This document shows positions 28,347 through 37,825 of a stretch of 64,000 nucleotides of DNA, one piece after another. The position numbers were made by a program, and so were the translations under genes. The notes below the pieces were generated by a model. That model was not told the origin of the DNA, did not search any database, and was given only the letters and a program-made list of their open reading frames with translations. The stretch is from Bin55 sp028819195. GTDB taxonomy: Bacteria > Pseudomonadota > Gammaproteobacteria > Pseudomonadales > Azotimanducaceae. The stretch lies in contig JAPPMF010000012.1 in the NCBI GenBank assembly GCA_028819195.1, positions 124,001 through 188,000 on the forward strand, in the 5' to 3' direction. The stretch's first letter is position 1. Every line of letters starts with the position of its first letter.

Positions 28347-29233
28347 TAGACTTTTTTCCTTTGCATGGAAGTGATCAGCCCTTGAGGACGAATCAGAAGA
28401 ATAACTAACAAAAGTATGTATGCGCTAAACTCACTCACACCGAACTCAAGTACGGGATCAATGTAGAACTTTGTCATTTCTTCTAACACACCGATTAAAA
28501 GACCACCCATTAGAGCACCTGGTAAACTACCAAAGCCACCTACGATGGCAGCCGCAAAAGCTTTTATCCCTAGCAGTAGTCCTAACTGTGGATAAGCTGA
28601 CTTGATGGGAACGAGAAGTATTCCAGCTACACCTGCAATTGTCGCTGATAATGCCCAAGTTAACGCAAGCACTCGTTTCACCGGTATACCAACACAATAC
28701 GCCGCGAACTGATTTTGTGATACTGCCTGCATAGTTAAACCGATCCGTGATGACTTGAAGAATATGAAGAGTATCACACTCAAGATTAATGTTCCAAAAA
28801 TGACGACTAAATCGCGCACGGGTAGTAAAAAATCGCCCCACGCTAGACGGGCATCAGAGTAAGGTGTAGACATACTCTGCGGATCATGTCCCCAAATCAT
28901 CCCAGCGACGGCGCGCAACACGAAACCCAGTCCAATGGTTACCATCAATACAGAGAATGGCGGTTCTCCCATAAGTCGGCGAAACAAAATTCGTTCAACT
29001 CCATACCCCAAGCATGCCATCGCCATAACGGTGAACACCACTGCCAGCCAATAATTACCGTTTAGCCATTGCGAAAAGGTAACGGCAAAGAATGCTCCTA
29101 ACATGACTAGATCACCCTGAGAGAAATTAACTACCTCTGTGGACTTGTAAATGAGTACAAACCCCATAGCGACGAGTCCGTAGACACAACCAGCCGAAAT
29201 ACCGCTCAAGAACAATTGAATGAAGGTATCCAT
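28346..29233 (-). CDS. Liv-type ABC transporter permease (LivH-like)
   Basis: This 295-residue permease has about eight TM helices. It starts with the LivH pattern FLSGISAGCVYGLVAMGFVLIY, carries NFSQGDLVMLGAF, and has the coupling segment AAIVGGFGSLPGALMGG near residue 225. It forms the channel with LivM. It follows the serine hydrolase gene by 33 bp and overlaps livM by one base. Confidence 0.92.
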   Translation of the reverse strand: MDTFIQLFLSGISAGCVYGLVAMGFVLIYKSTEVVNFSQGDLVMLGAFFAVTFSQWLNGNYWLAVVFTVMAMACLGYGVERILFRRLMGEPPFSVLMVTIGLGFVLRAVAGMIWGHDPQSMSTPYSDARLAWGDFLLPVRDLVVIFGTLILSVILFIFFKSSRIGLTMQAVSQNQFAAYCVGIPVKRVLALTWALSATIAGVAGILLVPIKSAYPQLGLLLGIKAFAAAIVGGFGSLPGALMGGLLIGVLEEMTKFYIDPVLEFGVSEFSAYILLLVILLIRPQGLITSMQRKKV

Positions 29234-29266
29234 GCTCGCCCTACTCTACTCGACCTACTCGGAATC

Positions 29267-30436
29267 TTAGCTACACAACGTCTTGTAGACTAACCGCTTA
29301 TGTTCGACGTAAAACGGGTGTAGAAAACTATCCATGCGTTGAGTAAACAGCAGTCCACCAATGTTGGCACGAGGTGCTATCCACGCGTGCGTTCCTGCTA
29401 AACCTCCCCAGTGAAACTCATCAATCGCTACTTTCGGTTCTCCCTTCATTGGTCGCTTTTTTACTGCGAAGCCCAGACCGTGAACGGTGTACGGCAAAAA
29501 CCAACGAGGTAACACAACCCATTGGTCTTGTGGAAGTTGATTAGTCAGCATGAGTTGCAAAGTTTCAGGATTTAGGATTCGAATCCCATTTCTTTCACCT
29601 TGACCAACGAGCATTTGTATAAAGTGAAAGTAGTCCTTTATCGTACCTGCTAAGCCAGCTCCACCAGACTCGAATGGACGTGGTTTTAGATAGTTTCCCA
29701 GACGGTTTGGGGTGGGCACCAAACCTGGCTTAGTGGGATGAGTTTCATCGCTCGGAGAATACAGCATACACAATCGATCTGACTTTGTTTCGGGAACCCA
29801 AAAATCGGTGTCTACCATTTCAAGTGGCTGAAAGATCTCGGTCGATAAAAATTCTCTAAAACTGTTACCTGACCAAATCTCAATGAGTCTACCTAGGACA
29901 TCTGTGGATACTCCATAACGAAATCGAACTCCAGGTTGATTGGCTAACGGTATGTGTCCGAGTTTACTAACCAATTGCGCAAGACTTTGTTTGGGATCAA
30001 GAATTTTTTGCGTGAGATAAAGTGAATCTACAACGGATTCAGAAAATATACCATAAGAAAACCCTGCTGTATGACTCATTAGTTGCCGAATAGTCGGTTG
30101 CGATTTCAAACTAACAACATCTTCAACATCATCGCCATTTTCACGAACAACTTTCAAGTCCGTTAACTCTGGCAAGTATCGCATTAGAGGATCGTCCAAA
30201 GTAAAACACTTTCGTTCGTACAAGATCATGACTGCGACCGAAGTAACCCATTTGGTATTGGAGGCTAATCGAAAAATCGAGTTCTCCGACACTGTTGCTG
30301 TCTGTTCTCCTTGACACCCCACGTAGTAAGCGTCCACAATCTCTTGCCCTGAAAACACAATTGAAGCGACCATGGGGATAATTTTTCGCTCTACCCAAGA
30401 ATCTAGAGCTCGATGAACTTCAGTGAAAGTCGTCAT
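29267..30436 (-). CDS. serine hydrolase of the class C beta-lactamase / esterase EstB family
   Basis: The protein has about 389 residues from the ATG at 30436; a TTG 6 codons upstream is possible. The nucleophile motif S-x-x-K is SNTK at residues 59-62, and a YGVS motif near residue 165 supplies the catalytic Tyr. Near the C-terminus HWGGLAGTHAWI replaces the KTG box, as in carboxylesterases of this family. No signal peptide is visible, so it is probably cytoplasmic, unlike true beta-lactamases. It is the first gene of the Liv-type operon, so it may hydrolyse an ester or lactone related to the transported compound (inference). Confidence 0.85.
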   Translation of the reverse strand: MTTFTEVHRALDSWVERKIIPMVASIVFSGQEIVDAYYVGCQGEQTATVSENSIFRLASNTKWVTSVAVMILYERKCFTLDDPLMRYLPELTDLKVVRENGDDVEDVVSLKSQPTIRQLMSHTAGFSYGIFSESVVDSLYLTQKILDPKQSLAQLVSKLGHIPLANQPGVRFRYGVSTDVLGRLIEIWSGNSFREFLSTEIFQPLEMVDTDFWVPETKSDRLCMLYSPSDETHPTKPGLVPTPNRLGNYLKPRPFESGGAGLAGTIKDYFHFIQMLVGQGERNGIRILNPETLQLMLTNQLPQDQWVVLPRWFLPYTVHGLGFAVKKRPMKGEPKVAIDEFHWGGLAGTHAWIAPRANIGGLLFTQRMDSFLHPFYVEHKRLVYKTLCS

Positions 30437-30657
30437 AAAGGCATACGTTACCAAGAGGTTTCAATCGTAAGTCTATATAAATTTGACTTTAACCAACACA
30501 TTACGAAACAACGATTCGTCTCTGTTTCGTTGATAAATGTTAGAACGATTTCGAGTGTACTTAAAATTCATAATCGAATCACACAGTTAAATTTTGAAAG
30601 TTAGGAACTACATTGTCCTACTGTTCGAAGCAAGTTTATCATACAGAGGGAAGAAAT

Positions 30658-31908
30658 ATGATAGAAATATGCTCCAGTCTATCCCGTCTAATTGTTTTTC
30701 ACATTTTGATATTAGTCGGTTTTTTTGCGGTTGCTCAAGAAAGTTCCACAGACTTGAGTGCGGAGTTACGGTTTCGATACGAACAAGCCGACGATTCTGT
30801 AAATGATGTGGCAAACGCCTATACTGGTCGTCTTGCTTTGAAATGGGAAGGTGGTAATAACTTATTACGCGCTATTATCGAAATCGAACATGTTTCAGCT
30901 TTCTTAGGTGAGGAATACAACGACGGTGGTTCCAATCGCAAAACTGAGTACGCCGTAATTGCTGACCCGGTAGGGACTGAAATTAACCAAGGATATCTAC
31001 TATTTGATGTAAACGAAGATTGGGATATCCGACTTGGACGACAGGAGTTGGCACATCGAGCATATCCTTGGCAACGTTATGCAGGAACCGTGTCTTGGCG
31101 ACAAAATGAACAGACGATGGACGCTTTGTTGGTTTCTTTTTTGGGAGACGTGAAACTCGATGTTCATGGAGCTTTCATCAAGAACGTGAATCGAATTTTT
31201 GGCGAGAATAATGAAATTCCGACTAGGGCTAATTTTGAACTAGACGGGTTAATGCTCACGGGAAACTATGAGGTTACCGAGAACATCAAACTCGACGCTT
31301 TTCTGTTCAATTTAGATTTCGACGAAGCAACGCACTTATCTTCGAATACGATCGGTTCCAGAGTTGACGGTTCTATTCCAATGGATAACAACTTTCGAAT
31401 TCTTTATGGCGCGGAATTTGCTTGGCAAGAACCTAAATCGGACGGTCTCGAATCCACAACATACCGTATGATACAGGGTGGTATTCAAAACAGTGCAGTA
31501 AAACTTTTGTTAAAAAACGAGTTGCTTGGGTCTGACGGAAGCAACTCCTTTCAAACACCACTTGCTACATTACATATTCACCAGGGTTGGGCTGATCGTT
31601 TCCTTGCTACACCAGCAAGAGGTGTTTCCAATACCGCGTTCAATGCCAGTGGTAAGCTTGGTGACGTCAAATGTACCTTTGAATTTAATGCCTACTCTTC
31701 GGACGAAGGTGGACATGACTATGGTAGCGAGTTCGGCACCTCTTGCAGTTACTCGTGGGTAGAGGGATCGGTGCTTTCGGGATGGACTATTGGCGCTAAG
31801 TTTACTTCGTTCAGTGCGGATACAGGTGGTGCCATGGATGCTGGAATTTCACTCAATGATACCAATAAGTTTTGGTTTTGGTTTCAGCGGAACTTCGATT
31901 TAAACTAG
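30658..31908 (+). CDS. outer-membrane porin of the alginate-export-like family
   Basis: The protein has about 416 residues from the ATG at 30658, which has GAGGGAAG 6 bp upstream. A signal peptide of about 26 residues ends near FAVAQ-ESS. The mature part shows alternating beta-strand patterns and the family core RLGRQELAH with RYAGTVSWRQNEQTMD, typical of the alginate_exp porin domain. It ends in W-F-Q-R-N-F-D-L-N rather than the usual C-terminal aromatic. Despite the family name, such proteins are general solute porins in many bacteria. It stands alone and is followed by a hairpin that overlaps the stop codon. Confidence 0.75.
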   Translation: MIEICSSLSRLIVFHILILVGFFAVAQESSTDLSAELRFRYEQADDSVNDVANAYTGRLALKWEGGNNLLRAIIEIEHVSAFLGEEYNDGGSNRKTEYAVIADPVGTEINQGYLLFDVNEDWDIRLGRQELAHRAYPWQRYAGTVSWRQNEQTMDALLVSFLGDVKLDVHGAFIKNVNRIFGENNEIPTRANFELDGLMLTGNYEVTENIKLDAFLFNLDFDEATHLSSNTIGSRVDGSIPMDNNFRILYGAEFAWQEPKSDGLESTTYRMIQGGIQNSAVKLLLKNELLGSDGSNSFQTPLATLHIHQGWADRFLATPARGVSNTAFNASGKLGDVKCTFEFNAYSSDEGGHDYGSEFGTSCSYSWVEGSVLSGWTIGAKFTSFSADTGGAMDAGISLNDTNKFWFWFQRNFDLN

Positions 31909-31924
31909 TGTTTTTCAAACACTA
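31906..31924 (+). terminator. possible terminator hairpin at the end of the porin gene
   Basis: TAGTGTTT and AAACACTA form a perfect 8-bp stem with a TTC loop. The left arm includes the stop codon. What follows is T/C-rich (CATCTTCTTG) rather than a clean T-run, so it may stabilise the mRNA end or terminate only weakly. Confidence 0.4.
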
Positions 31925-32324
31925 CATCTTCTTGAACTGGTTGTTTTAAATTCGTACTACATAAAGAAAAGTACAACTTGAACAAATTTCCTGTTTAGGG
32001 TATGTATTGCGCCAAAATATCGAAGCCAGACTACTGATAAGTAAAGAGATTTGATCTAAACGCGATTCATATCAGTAAGCAACAGTCCCTTTGGAAAAAC
32101 AATCGATTCGTACGATTTCTCGTCAATATCTCCTAGTTTGTACGAGGATTCTTTACATATAGCAATCTCCGAGACTCTGAAAATATAGGATTGTCACACC
32201 GTTTAGAACTATTGGAACTACATGTCAATTGTCAATAGAACGCTTTTAGGATTGATCTCAGTATCGGAAAAGTTTACAGCCAAGATCTAGTAGACAAGCT
32301 ATCGTGTTCGGTTTATGGTCCAGT
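31925..32324. other. intergenic region, nothing recognised
   Basis: About 400 bp lie between the porin and the secreted hypothetical protein, which converge. I see no gene, RNA or long repeat. It is A+T-rich with stop codons in all frames at short spacing. Confidence 0.45.
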
Positions 32325-32885
32325 TCAAAGGGGAAATTTTCTAGGTTTTTCGACCTCTACAAATACCGATTGAACTCCTTCACGTGACTGTATTTTCTCG
32401 ATGTATTCAACAGGATGGACGGTTTCGGGTAGTCGAATGATCGCATACCCCAGTTGAGGGAATGCTTTTCCGCTCTCGGCCTCAGTATCTTCGACTAACT
32501 CATCTAATTCGTTGTAGTCTTCTAGTTCAATACGGACCGAATTCGTGAGTCGTTCAAAATCTTTTCTTTCTGGGTTGAATACAAACCTCGCATAAGGGTC
32601 GGTATCAGATATCCATTGTTCTACCGTTTCCTCGTTCTCTAAATATGCTTTGAGCTTAACATTTTCTTCAATCTTTTCGATGATCAATGTGATGCCTTCC
32701 ATGTCGTAGGTACCTGGTATTAAACTGGCAGCTGCTGGAATTGCAAATAGTGGGAGTTTTTTAGCAGAAAATGTCTTCAAAATCTCCGTAGAATCTTCGA
32801 TAATTGATACATCTTCCTCACCAATAGTGATCCCAGCGACACAAGCTAAAAAAATCGAAAACAATAGGCGTTGAAAGTGTCTCAT
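32325..32885 (-). CDS. secreted hypothetical protein
   Basis: This 186-residue protein has a clear signal peptide (RLLFSIFLACVAG, about 22 residues), so it is exported. The mature part is acidic (E/D-rich: EDYNELDELVEDTEAESG) with a mixed alpha/beta pattern and ends in a segment rich in Val and charged residues. I do not recognise a domain. It lies 33 bp downstream of nfuA on the same strand and may share its transcript. Confidence 0.65.
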   Translation of the reverse strand: MRHFQRLLFSIFLACVAGITIGEEDVSIIEDSTEILKTFSAKKLPLFAIPAAASLIPGTYDMEGITLIIEKIEENVKLKAYLENEETVEQWISDTDPYARFVFNPERKDFERLTNSVRIELEDYNELDELVEDTEAESGKAFPQLGYAIIRLPETVHPVEYIEKIQSREGVQSVFVEVEKPRKFPL

Positions 32886-32918
32886 ACGAAGTCGATCAGC
32901 TTAAGCACAAATGTCAAC

Positions 32919-33503
32919 TTAGTAGTAGGCGTTAGCGGTATAAGAATGATCTGTCGCATCTTGAATTCCTTTCAGTTCAGGTATTCGATCGCGCAAGGTG
33001 GTTTCAACACCTTGTTTCAACGTTATGTCTATCGCAGCACATCCCTGACATCCCCCACCGAACATCAATACGGCAACGTTATCTTTTGTCACTTCCATCA
33101 AAGATACCATACCACCGTGACTGGCTAATGCAGGATTAATCTCACTATAGAGGACATAATTGACCCGATCTTCTATCGGTGCATCCGGTCCAACTTGGGG
33201 GACTCGTGAATTTGGGGCTTTGACTGTTATCTGTCCACCCATTCGATCTTCACGAAAATCTACTTCTGCGTTTTCGAGGAATGGTATACTTCTTTCGTCG
33301 TACCATACAGTGAAACCGTTGTACTCGTAAGGTTGATCACCAGGATGCTCTTCCCCTTTTCGACAGTAGGCTATACAAGTTTCTGCCCGCGGCGTACCCG
33401 GTTCCGCGACGAAGATTCGTATCCCGCAACCCGGATCTTCCTTAGCGAGTAATTGAATGAGATATTCTTGTGCAGCTGTCGAAATATTAACAAGTTGGTC
33501 CAT
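32919..33503 (-). CDS. nfuA: Fe-S cluster carrier/biogenesis protein NfuA
   Basis: This 194-residue protein has an N-terminal degenerate A-type domain (about 1-95; GIRIFVAEPGTPRAE) and a C-terminal Nfu domain with the cluster-binding GGGCQGC motif near residue 150. NfuA binds a [4Fe-4S] cluster and delivers it to target enzymes, chiefly under iron or oxidative stress. The length agrees with E. coli NfuA (191). It is divergent from metH, with 127 bp between the two starts for both promoters. Confidence 0.95.
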   Translation of the reverse strand: MDQLVNISTAAQEYLIQLLAKEDPGCGIRIFVAEPGTPRAETCIAYCRKGEEHPGDQPYEYNGFTVWYDERSIPFLENAEVDFREDRMGGQITVKAPNSRVPQVGPDAPIEDRVNYVLYSEINPALASHGGMVSLMEVTKDNVAVLMFGGGCQGCAAIDITLKQGVETTLRDRIPELKGIQDATDHSYTANAYY

Positions 33504-33630
33504 ATCGAGTCTTAACCAAATAGTCTGTCAAATTGATTCAATTACCTCTAATTTTACCCGTAAGGGATTCTGTTACATTTGGTTATAACTCATCTGGTAC
33601 GGTTTAACCTCCCACGAAAGACGACTTTAA

Positions 33631-36600
33631 ATGGTTTCACTGAAAAAATTGTTGAGCGAGCGAGTGTTGCTACTCGACGGTGCTACCGGTACCATGCAAC
33701 AACGATACGGACTATCCGAAGAAGACTTTCGCGGTTCGAGATTTAAGAACCACACTGTCGATTTAAAAGGTAATGGCGACATCCTTTCGCTTACTCAACC
33801 TCACCTAGTGCAAGAAATTCACAGTCAGTTTTTAACTGCTGGTTCTGATATAGTCGAGACGAATACCTTTTCAGCTAATTGTATTTCACAAGCTGACTAT
33901 GACTTAGAAGAACTAGTCTATGAACTCAATTTCGAGTCAGCAAGAATCGCGAAAGAGATAACTCAACGATTTTCCACCGCCGAACGTCCACGCTTCGTTG
34001 CTGGTGTACTAGGCCCAACAACTCGATCAGCTAGTCTCTCTCCCGATGTGAACGACCCTTCCAAACGCAACATTCGATTCCAGGATTTAGTCGCGGCTTA
34101 TGAGATTTCGACTCGTGCTTTACTAAAAGGCGGTGTCGACCTACTCATGATAGAAACAGTGTTCGATACGCTCAATGCCAAAGCAGCGATTTTTGCCGTG
34201 AATGAGGTTATGGCTAAGGTCAACATTCAAAAACCTATCATGATTTCCGGTACGATCACAGATGCTAGCGGTAGAACCCTCTCTGGACAAACCTGTACAG
34301 CATTCTGGTACTCAGTTGAGCACGGTCAACCGTTAATCATCGGACTCAATTGTGCGCTGGGCTCCGAAGCGCTAAGACCGCATATATTGGAATTGTCACG
34401 AATTGCATCGACTTTTACTAGCGTCCATCCAAACGCTGGCTTACCAAACGAGTTTGGTGAATATGAGGATACACCAGAGCAAATGGCAGCAATACTCGGA
34501 GAAATGGTGGATGATGGTTTACTGAATCTCGTCGGAGGATGTTGTGGTACTACTCCAGAACACATCCGAGCCATACATGATCGCATCCAAGGAAAACCTG
34601 TTCGGTCGTTTAAGCCTACCAAAAACACTCTTCGTTTAGCTGGCTTAGAACCGTTAGAAGTAGATCAAAATTCGTTGTTCGTGAACGTGGGCGAACGTAC
34701 TAATGTCTCGGGTTCTTCAAAATTTAAGAAATGTATCTTGAACAATGATTTCGACAGTGCGCTTGAACTAGCTATCAGTCAAGTCCAAAACGGGGCACAA
34801 ATGATTGATATTAACATGGACGATGGGTTAATCGACGGTGTGGCACAAATGCGCAAATTTCTTGACATCGTGGCAGTGGAACCGGACGTCTGTAAAGTGC
34901 CAATCATGATCGATTCTAGTGATTGGCAAGTTATTCAAGCTGGGCTTGAGTGCGTTCAAGGTAAATGTGTCGTTAATTCAATCTCACTCAAAGATGGTGA
35001 AGAAGCGTTCGTAAACAAAGCGAAAATTTGTCGACAGTTTGGGACAGCTGTAATCGTAATGGCATTCGACGAAGTCGGCCAAGCTGATACTCTGGAACGC
35101 AAGACCGCCATCATTAAACGCGCGTACGATCTCCTCGTGAATGAGGTTCTCTATCCTCCAAACGACATAATTTTTGACCCGAACGTGTTTGCTATTGCTA
35201 CTGGGCTAGCAGAACATAATTCCTACGGGATTGATTTCATTAAAGCCTGTGAATGGGTACGTAACAACTTGCCCTCGTGCTTCACTTCGGGAGGTATCAG
35301 TAATGTGTCATTTTCATTTAGAGGGAATGACACCATTCGCGAAACTATTCATAGTGTTTTCTTATACCATGCAATCGGCGCTGGACTTTCCATGGGGATT
35401 GTTAACCCCGGACAACTTACCGTTTACGAAGACATTCCAACTGACCTACGCGATGTGGTTGAAGCGGTTGTTCTGAACACGGATTTTGCAGCTAGCGAAG
35501 CTCTCCTTGAAGTCGCACAAGAAATATCTTCACGCCGCGATTCCAAAGACGAAGATTCACCGCAGTGGCGAAGTAACTCAGTTGAGGAACGACTGAAACA
35601 TGCGCTAGTTCAAGGAATAGCAAAATTCATCGTAGAAGATACAGAGGAAGCGCGGCAAGCATGCGTTAATGCGATTGATGTCATCGAAGGACCGCTCATG
35701 GATGGTATGGACATCGTTGGTGATTTGTTTGGTGCTGGCAAAATGTTCCTCCCTCAAGTCGTTAAGAGCGCGCGCGTCATGAAATTGTCGGTTGCTCACT
35801 TAGTTCCATACATAGAAGCCGAAAAACAAAGCGCCGGTGATCTCCAAACAAAAGGCACAATAGTCATAGCAACCGTAAAAGGTGATGTGCATGACATTGG
35901 CAAAAATATTGTCGGAGTAGTATTGCAATGCAATAACTATCGAGTAATCGACTTAGGTGTGATGGTACCAGCTGAAAAAATCATTGATACCGCAATTCGA
36001 GAACACGCAGACATTATTGGACTATCGGGCCTGATTACCCCATCACTCAATGAAATGGTAAACGTCGCTAGTGAAATGGAAAGACGCAATCTTACCATTC
36101 CTTTACTGATTGGTGGTGCTACTACTTCCAAAGCACACACAGCTGTCAAAATCGCTCCTGTTTACTCAGGGCCTGTGGTGTATGTTCCCGATGCTTCGCG
36201 AAGTGTCGGCGTAATGTCCTCATTAATATCGCGAAGCGAAAAAACACGGTTTGTGAAACAAATTCAAGAAGAGTATGAAATTGTTCGCCAGCGTCGCTCA
36301 CAAACTACCCAACGGCCGGCTAGAACAATCAGTCAAGCACGCAAGAATAGATTTGAGTTTAATTGGGAAACTTATAGACCACCGTGCCCTAAACAGTTAG
36401 GAATCATCGATTGCCACTTACCGACTGTGTCTGATCTGATTCATACTATCGATTGGACTCCATTTTTTCAATCATGGTCGTTAGTCGGGAAATATCCAAA
36501 AATTTTTGAGGATTCAATCATTGGCAAACAAGCACATTCTCTATATCAGGATGCACAAGATCAACTTGCAATTCTTAAAAATGATCCTGCTTTGACAATT

Positions 36601-37260
36601 TCCGGAGTCTTGGGGTTTTGGCCCGCCAATAGCGCTGACGACGATATTGAGATTTGGCGCGATGAAGCAAGAACCGAATTACGGTGTAGGTTATACCATC
36701 TACGACAGCAACATGCACTTGAGCAATTTAATCTTTGTTTAAGTGACTTTGTTGCGCCTCACCCAATCCAAGACTACATTGGTGGGTTCGTAGTCTCGGT
36801 GAATTACGACTCACTGGAAAAATTCGAAGATGACTACAAACAAATCATGATTAAATCACTAATGGATCGTTTGGTAGAATCATTCGCTGAATACTTGCAT
36901 CGTGAGGTCCGAACCAAGCACTGGGGATATGCACCAGATGAAAATTATTCGAATGTCGAACTCATTAATGAAAAATACGAAGGAATCCGACCTGCGCCAG
37001 GATACCCTGCTTGTCCAGATCATGTCGAGAAAGCCACGTTGTTTACATTACTTGACGCAACAACGAAGACTGATGCGACCCTTACTGAAAACTATGCGAT
37101 GAGTCCCCCCTCGACAATCGCTGGATGGTATTTCTCACACCCACAAAGTAAGTATTTTTCCATACGGGACGTACAACAAGATCAACTTGAAGACTATGCG
37201 CAGCGACGCAACATGGACTTAGATGAAGTGATTCAATGGTTAAGCTTTGCAATACGATGA
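33631..37260 (+). CDS. metH: cobalamin-dependent methionine synthase
   Basis: This 1209-residue protein has the four domains in the usual order. The homocysteine-binding domain (about 1-320) carries the zinc cysteines in GLNCALG and VGGCCGTTPEH. The methyltetrahydrofolate domain (about 345-620) has NVGERTNVSGS. The B12 domain (about 640-880) has the axial-ligand motif DVHDIGKN. The C-terminal reactivation domain (about 910-1209) has RPAPGYPACPDH, which binds S-adenosylmethionine. It remethylates homocysteine to methionine. I see no cobalamin riboswitch in the 127 bp upstream. The length is as expected and the gene is intact. Confidence 0.97.
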   Translation: MVSLKKLLSERVLLLDGATGTMQQRYGLSEEDFRGSRFKNHTVDLKGNGDILSLTQPHLVQEIHSQFLTAGSDIVETNTFSANCISQADYDLEELVYELNFESARIAKEITQRFSTAERPRFVAGVLGPTTRSASLSPDVNDPSKRNIRFQDLVAAYEISTRALLKGGVDLLMIETVFDTLNAKAAIFAVNEVMAKVNIQKPIMISGTITDASGRTLSGQTCTAFWYSVEHGQPLIIGLNCALGSEALRPHILELSRIASTFTSVHPNAGLPNEFGEYEDTPEQMAAILGEMVDDGLLNLVGGCCGTTPEHIRAIHDRIQGKPVRSFKPTKNTLRLAGLEPLEVDQNSLFVNVGERTNVSGSSKFKKCILNNDFDSALELAISQVQNGAQMIDINMDDGLIDGVAQMRKFLDIVAVEPDVCKVPIMIDSSDWQVIQAGLECVQGKCVVNSISLKDGEEAFVNKAKICRQFGTAVIVMAFDEVGQADTLERKTAIIKRAYDLLVNEVLYPPNDIIFDPNVFAIATGLAEHNSYGIDFIKACEWVRNNLPSCFTSGGISNVSFSFRGNDTIRETIHSVFLYHAIGAGLSMGIVNPGQLTVYEDIPTDLRDVVEAVVLNTDFAASEALLEVAQEISSRRDSKDEDSPQWRSNSVEERLKHALVQGIAKFIVEDTEEARQACVNAIDVIEGPLMDGMDIVGDLFGAGKMFLPQVVKSARVMKLSVAHLVPYIEAEKQSAGDLQTKGTIVIATVKGDVHDIGKNIVGVVLQCNNYRVIDLGVMVPAEKIIDTAIREHADIIGLSGLITPSLNEMVNVASEMERRNLTIPLLIGGATTSKAHTAVKIAPVYSGPVVYVPDASRSVGVMSSLISRSEKTRFVKQIQEEYEIVRQRRSQTTQRPARTISQARKNRFEFNWETYRPPCPKQLGIIDCHLPTVSDLIHTIDWTPFFQSWSLVGKYPKIFEDSIIGKQAHSLYQDAQDQLAILKNDPALTISGVLGFWPANSADDDIEIWRDEARTELRCRLYHLRQQHALEQFNLCLSDFVAPHPIQDYIGGFVVSVNYDSLEKFEDDYKQIMIKSLMDRLVESFAEYLHREVRTKHWGYAPDENYSNVELINEKYEGIRPAPGYPACPDHVEKATLFTLLDATTKTDATLTENYAMSPPSTIAGWYFSHPQSKYFSIRDVQQDQLEDYAQRRNMDLDEVIQWLSFAIR

Positions 37261-37272
37261 AATATCGTAAGT

Positions 37273-37722
37273 TCATAAACGCGTGGCAATAACCATGACC
37301 GTACTCAGGGCACTGTTAGCGAGATCTTCAGCACACGGTTTGCAATCGTGATCCAAACGAACATCGTGGTACACTGCATCTGCCGGCATTTTGTTGAGGT
37401 AGCTTTTGAGTTCCTGTTCTAAACGCTCGGGTTCATCGATCACGATCGAGGTATGGCAGGGAGTACTCTTACCTCGAAGCAACAGTTCAACATTGTCGTT
37501 ATCACGTAAATTTGGCCACCAACCTGACCGCTTATCGGTAAAGCATTTAACCACCCCCTTGTCTTCAATATATCTGACTGGAATCTCATAATGTTTACCA
37601 GTTTTACGACCGCTATAGCGAATGAGCATGATGTTATAGCTGAACATAAAGTGCAACGGGCTGCGCAAGGTCAACCGCATCGCGGGGTTGATCACAGCAA
37701 AAAAAGGTTCAGGAATTCTCAT
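37273..37722 (-). CDS. nitroreductase/deazaflavin-dependent (Ddn-type) family protein
   Basis: This 149-residue protein follows the Ddn/PNPOx-like split-barrel pattern: LIRYSGRKTGKHYEIPV, then CFTDKRSGWWPNLRDNDNVELLLRGK. Family members bind F420 or related flavins in actinobacteria; outside that group the cofactor is uncertain. The gene converges with metH, leaving only 12 bp between stops. Its start faces the antiporter gene. Confidence 0.75.
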   Translation of the reverse strand: MRIPEPFFAVINPAMRLTLRSPLHFMFSYNIMLIRYSGRKTGKHYEIPVRYIEDKGVVKCFTDKRSGWWPNLRDNDNVELLLRGKSTPCHTSIVIDEPERLEQELKSYLNKMPADAVYHDVRLDHDCKPCAEDLANSALSTVMVIATRL

Positions 37723-37825
37723 TGTATTTCTGTTAGTTGTAACTCGGTTATTCTACAGTAAAAAGGTCAGTCTATCTCACAATAATGAATCTAATTCACT
37801 ATTTGACTCAAACAAACTAAATCAA

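Noticed and set aside
30608..30814. Minus-strand frame opposite the start of the porin gene
   Set aside because: It is a shadow of the porin coding sequence, which has a clear ribosome binding site and signal peptide.
33504..33630. Possible cobalamin or SAM riboswitch upstream of metH
   Set aside because: The gap is only 127 bp shared with nfuA, and I see none of the conserved riboswitch boxes.
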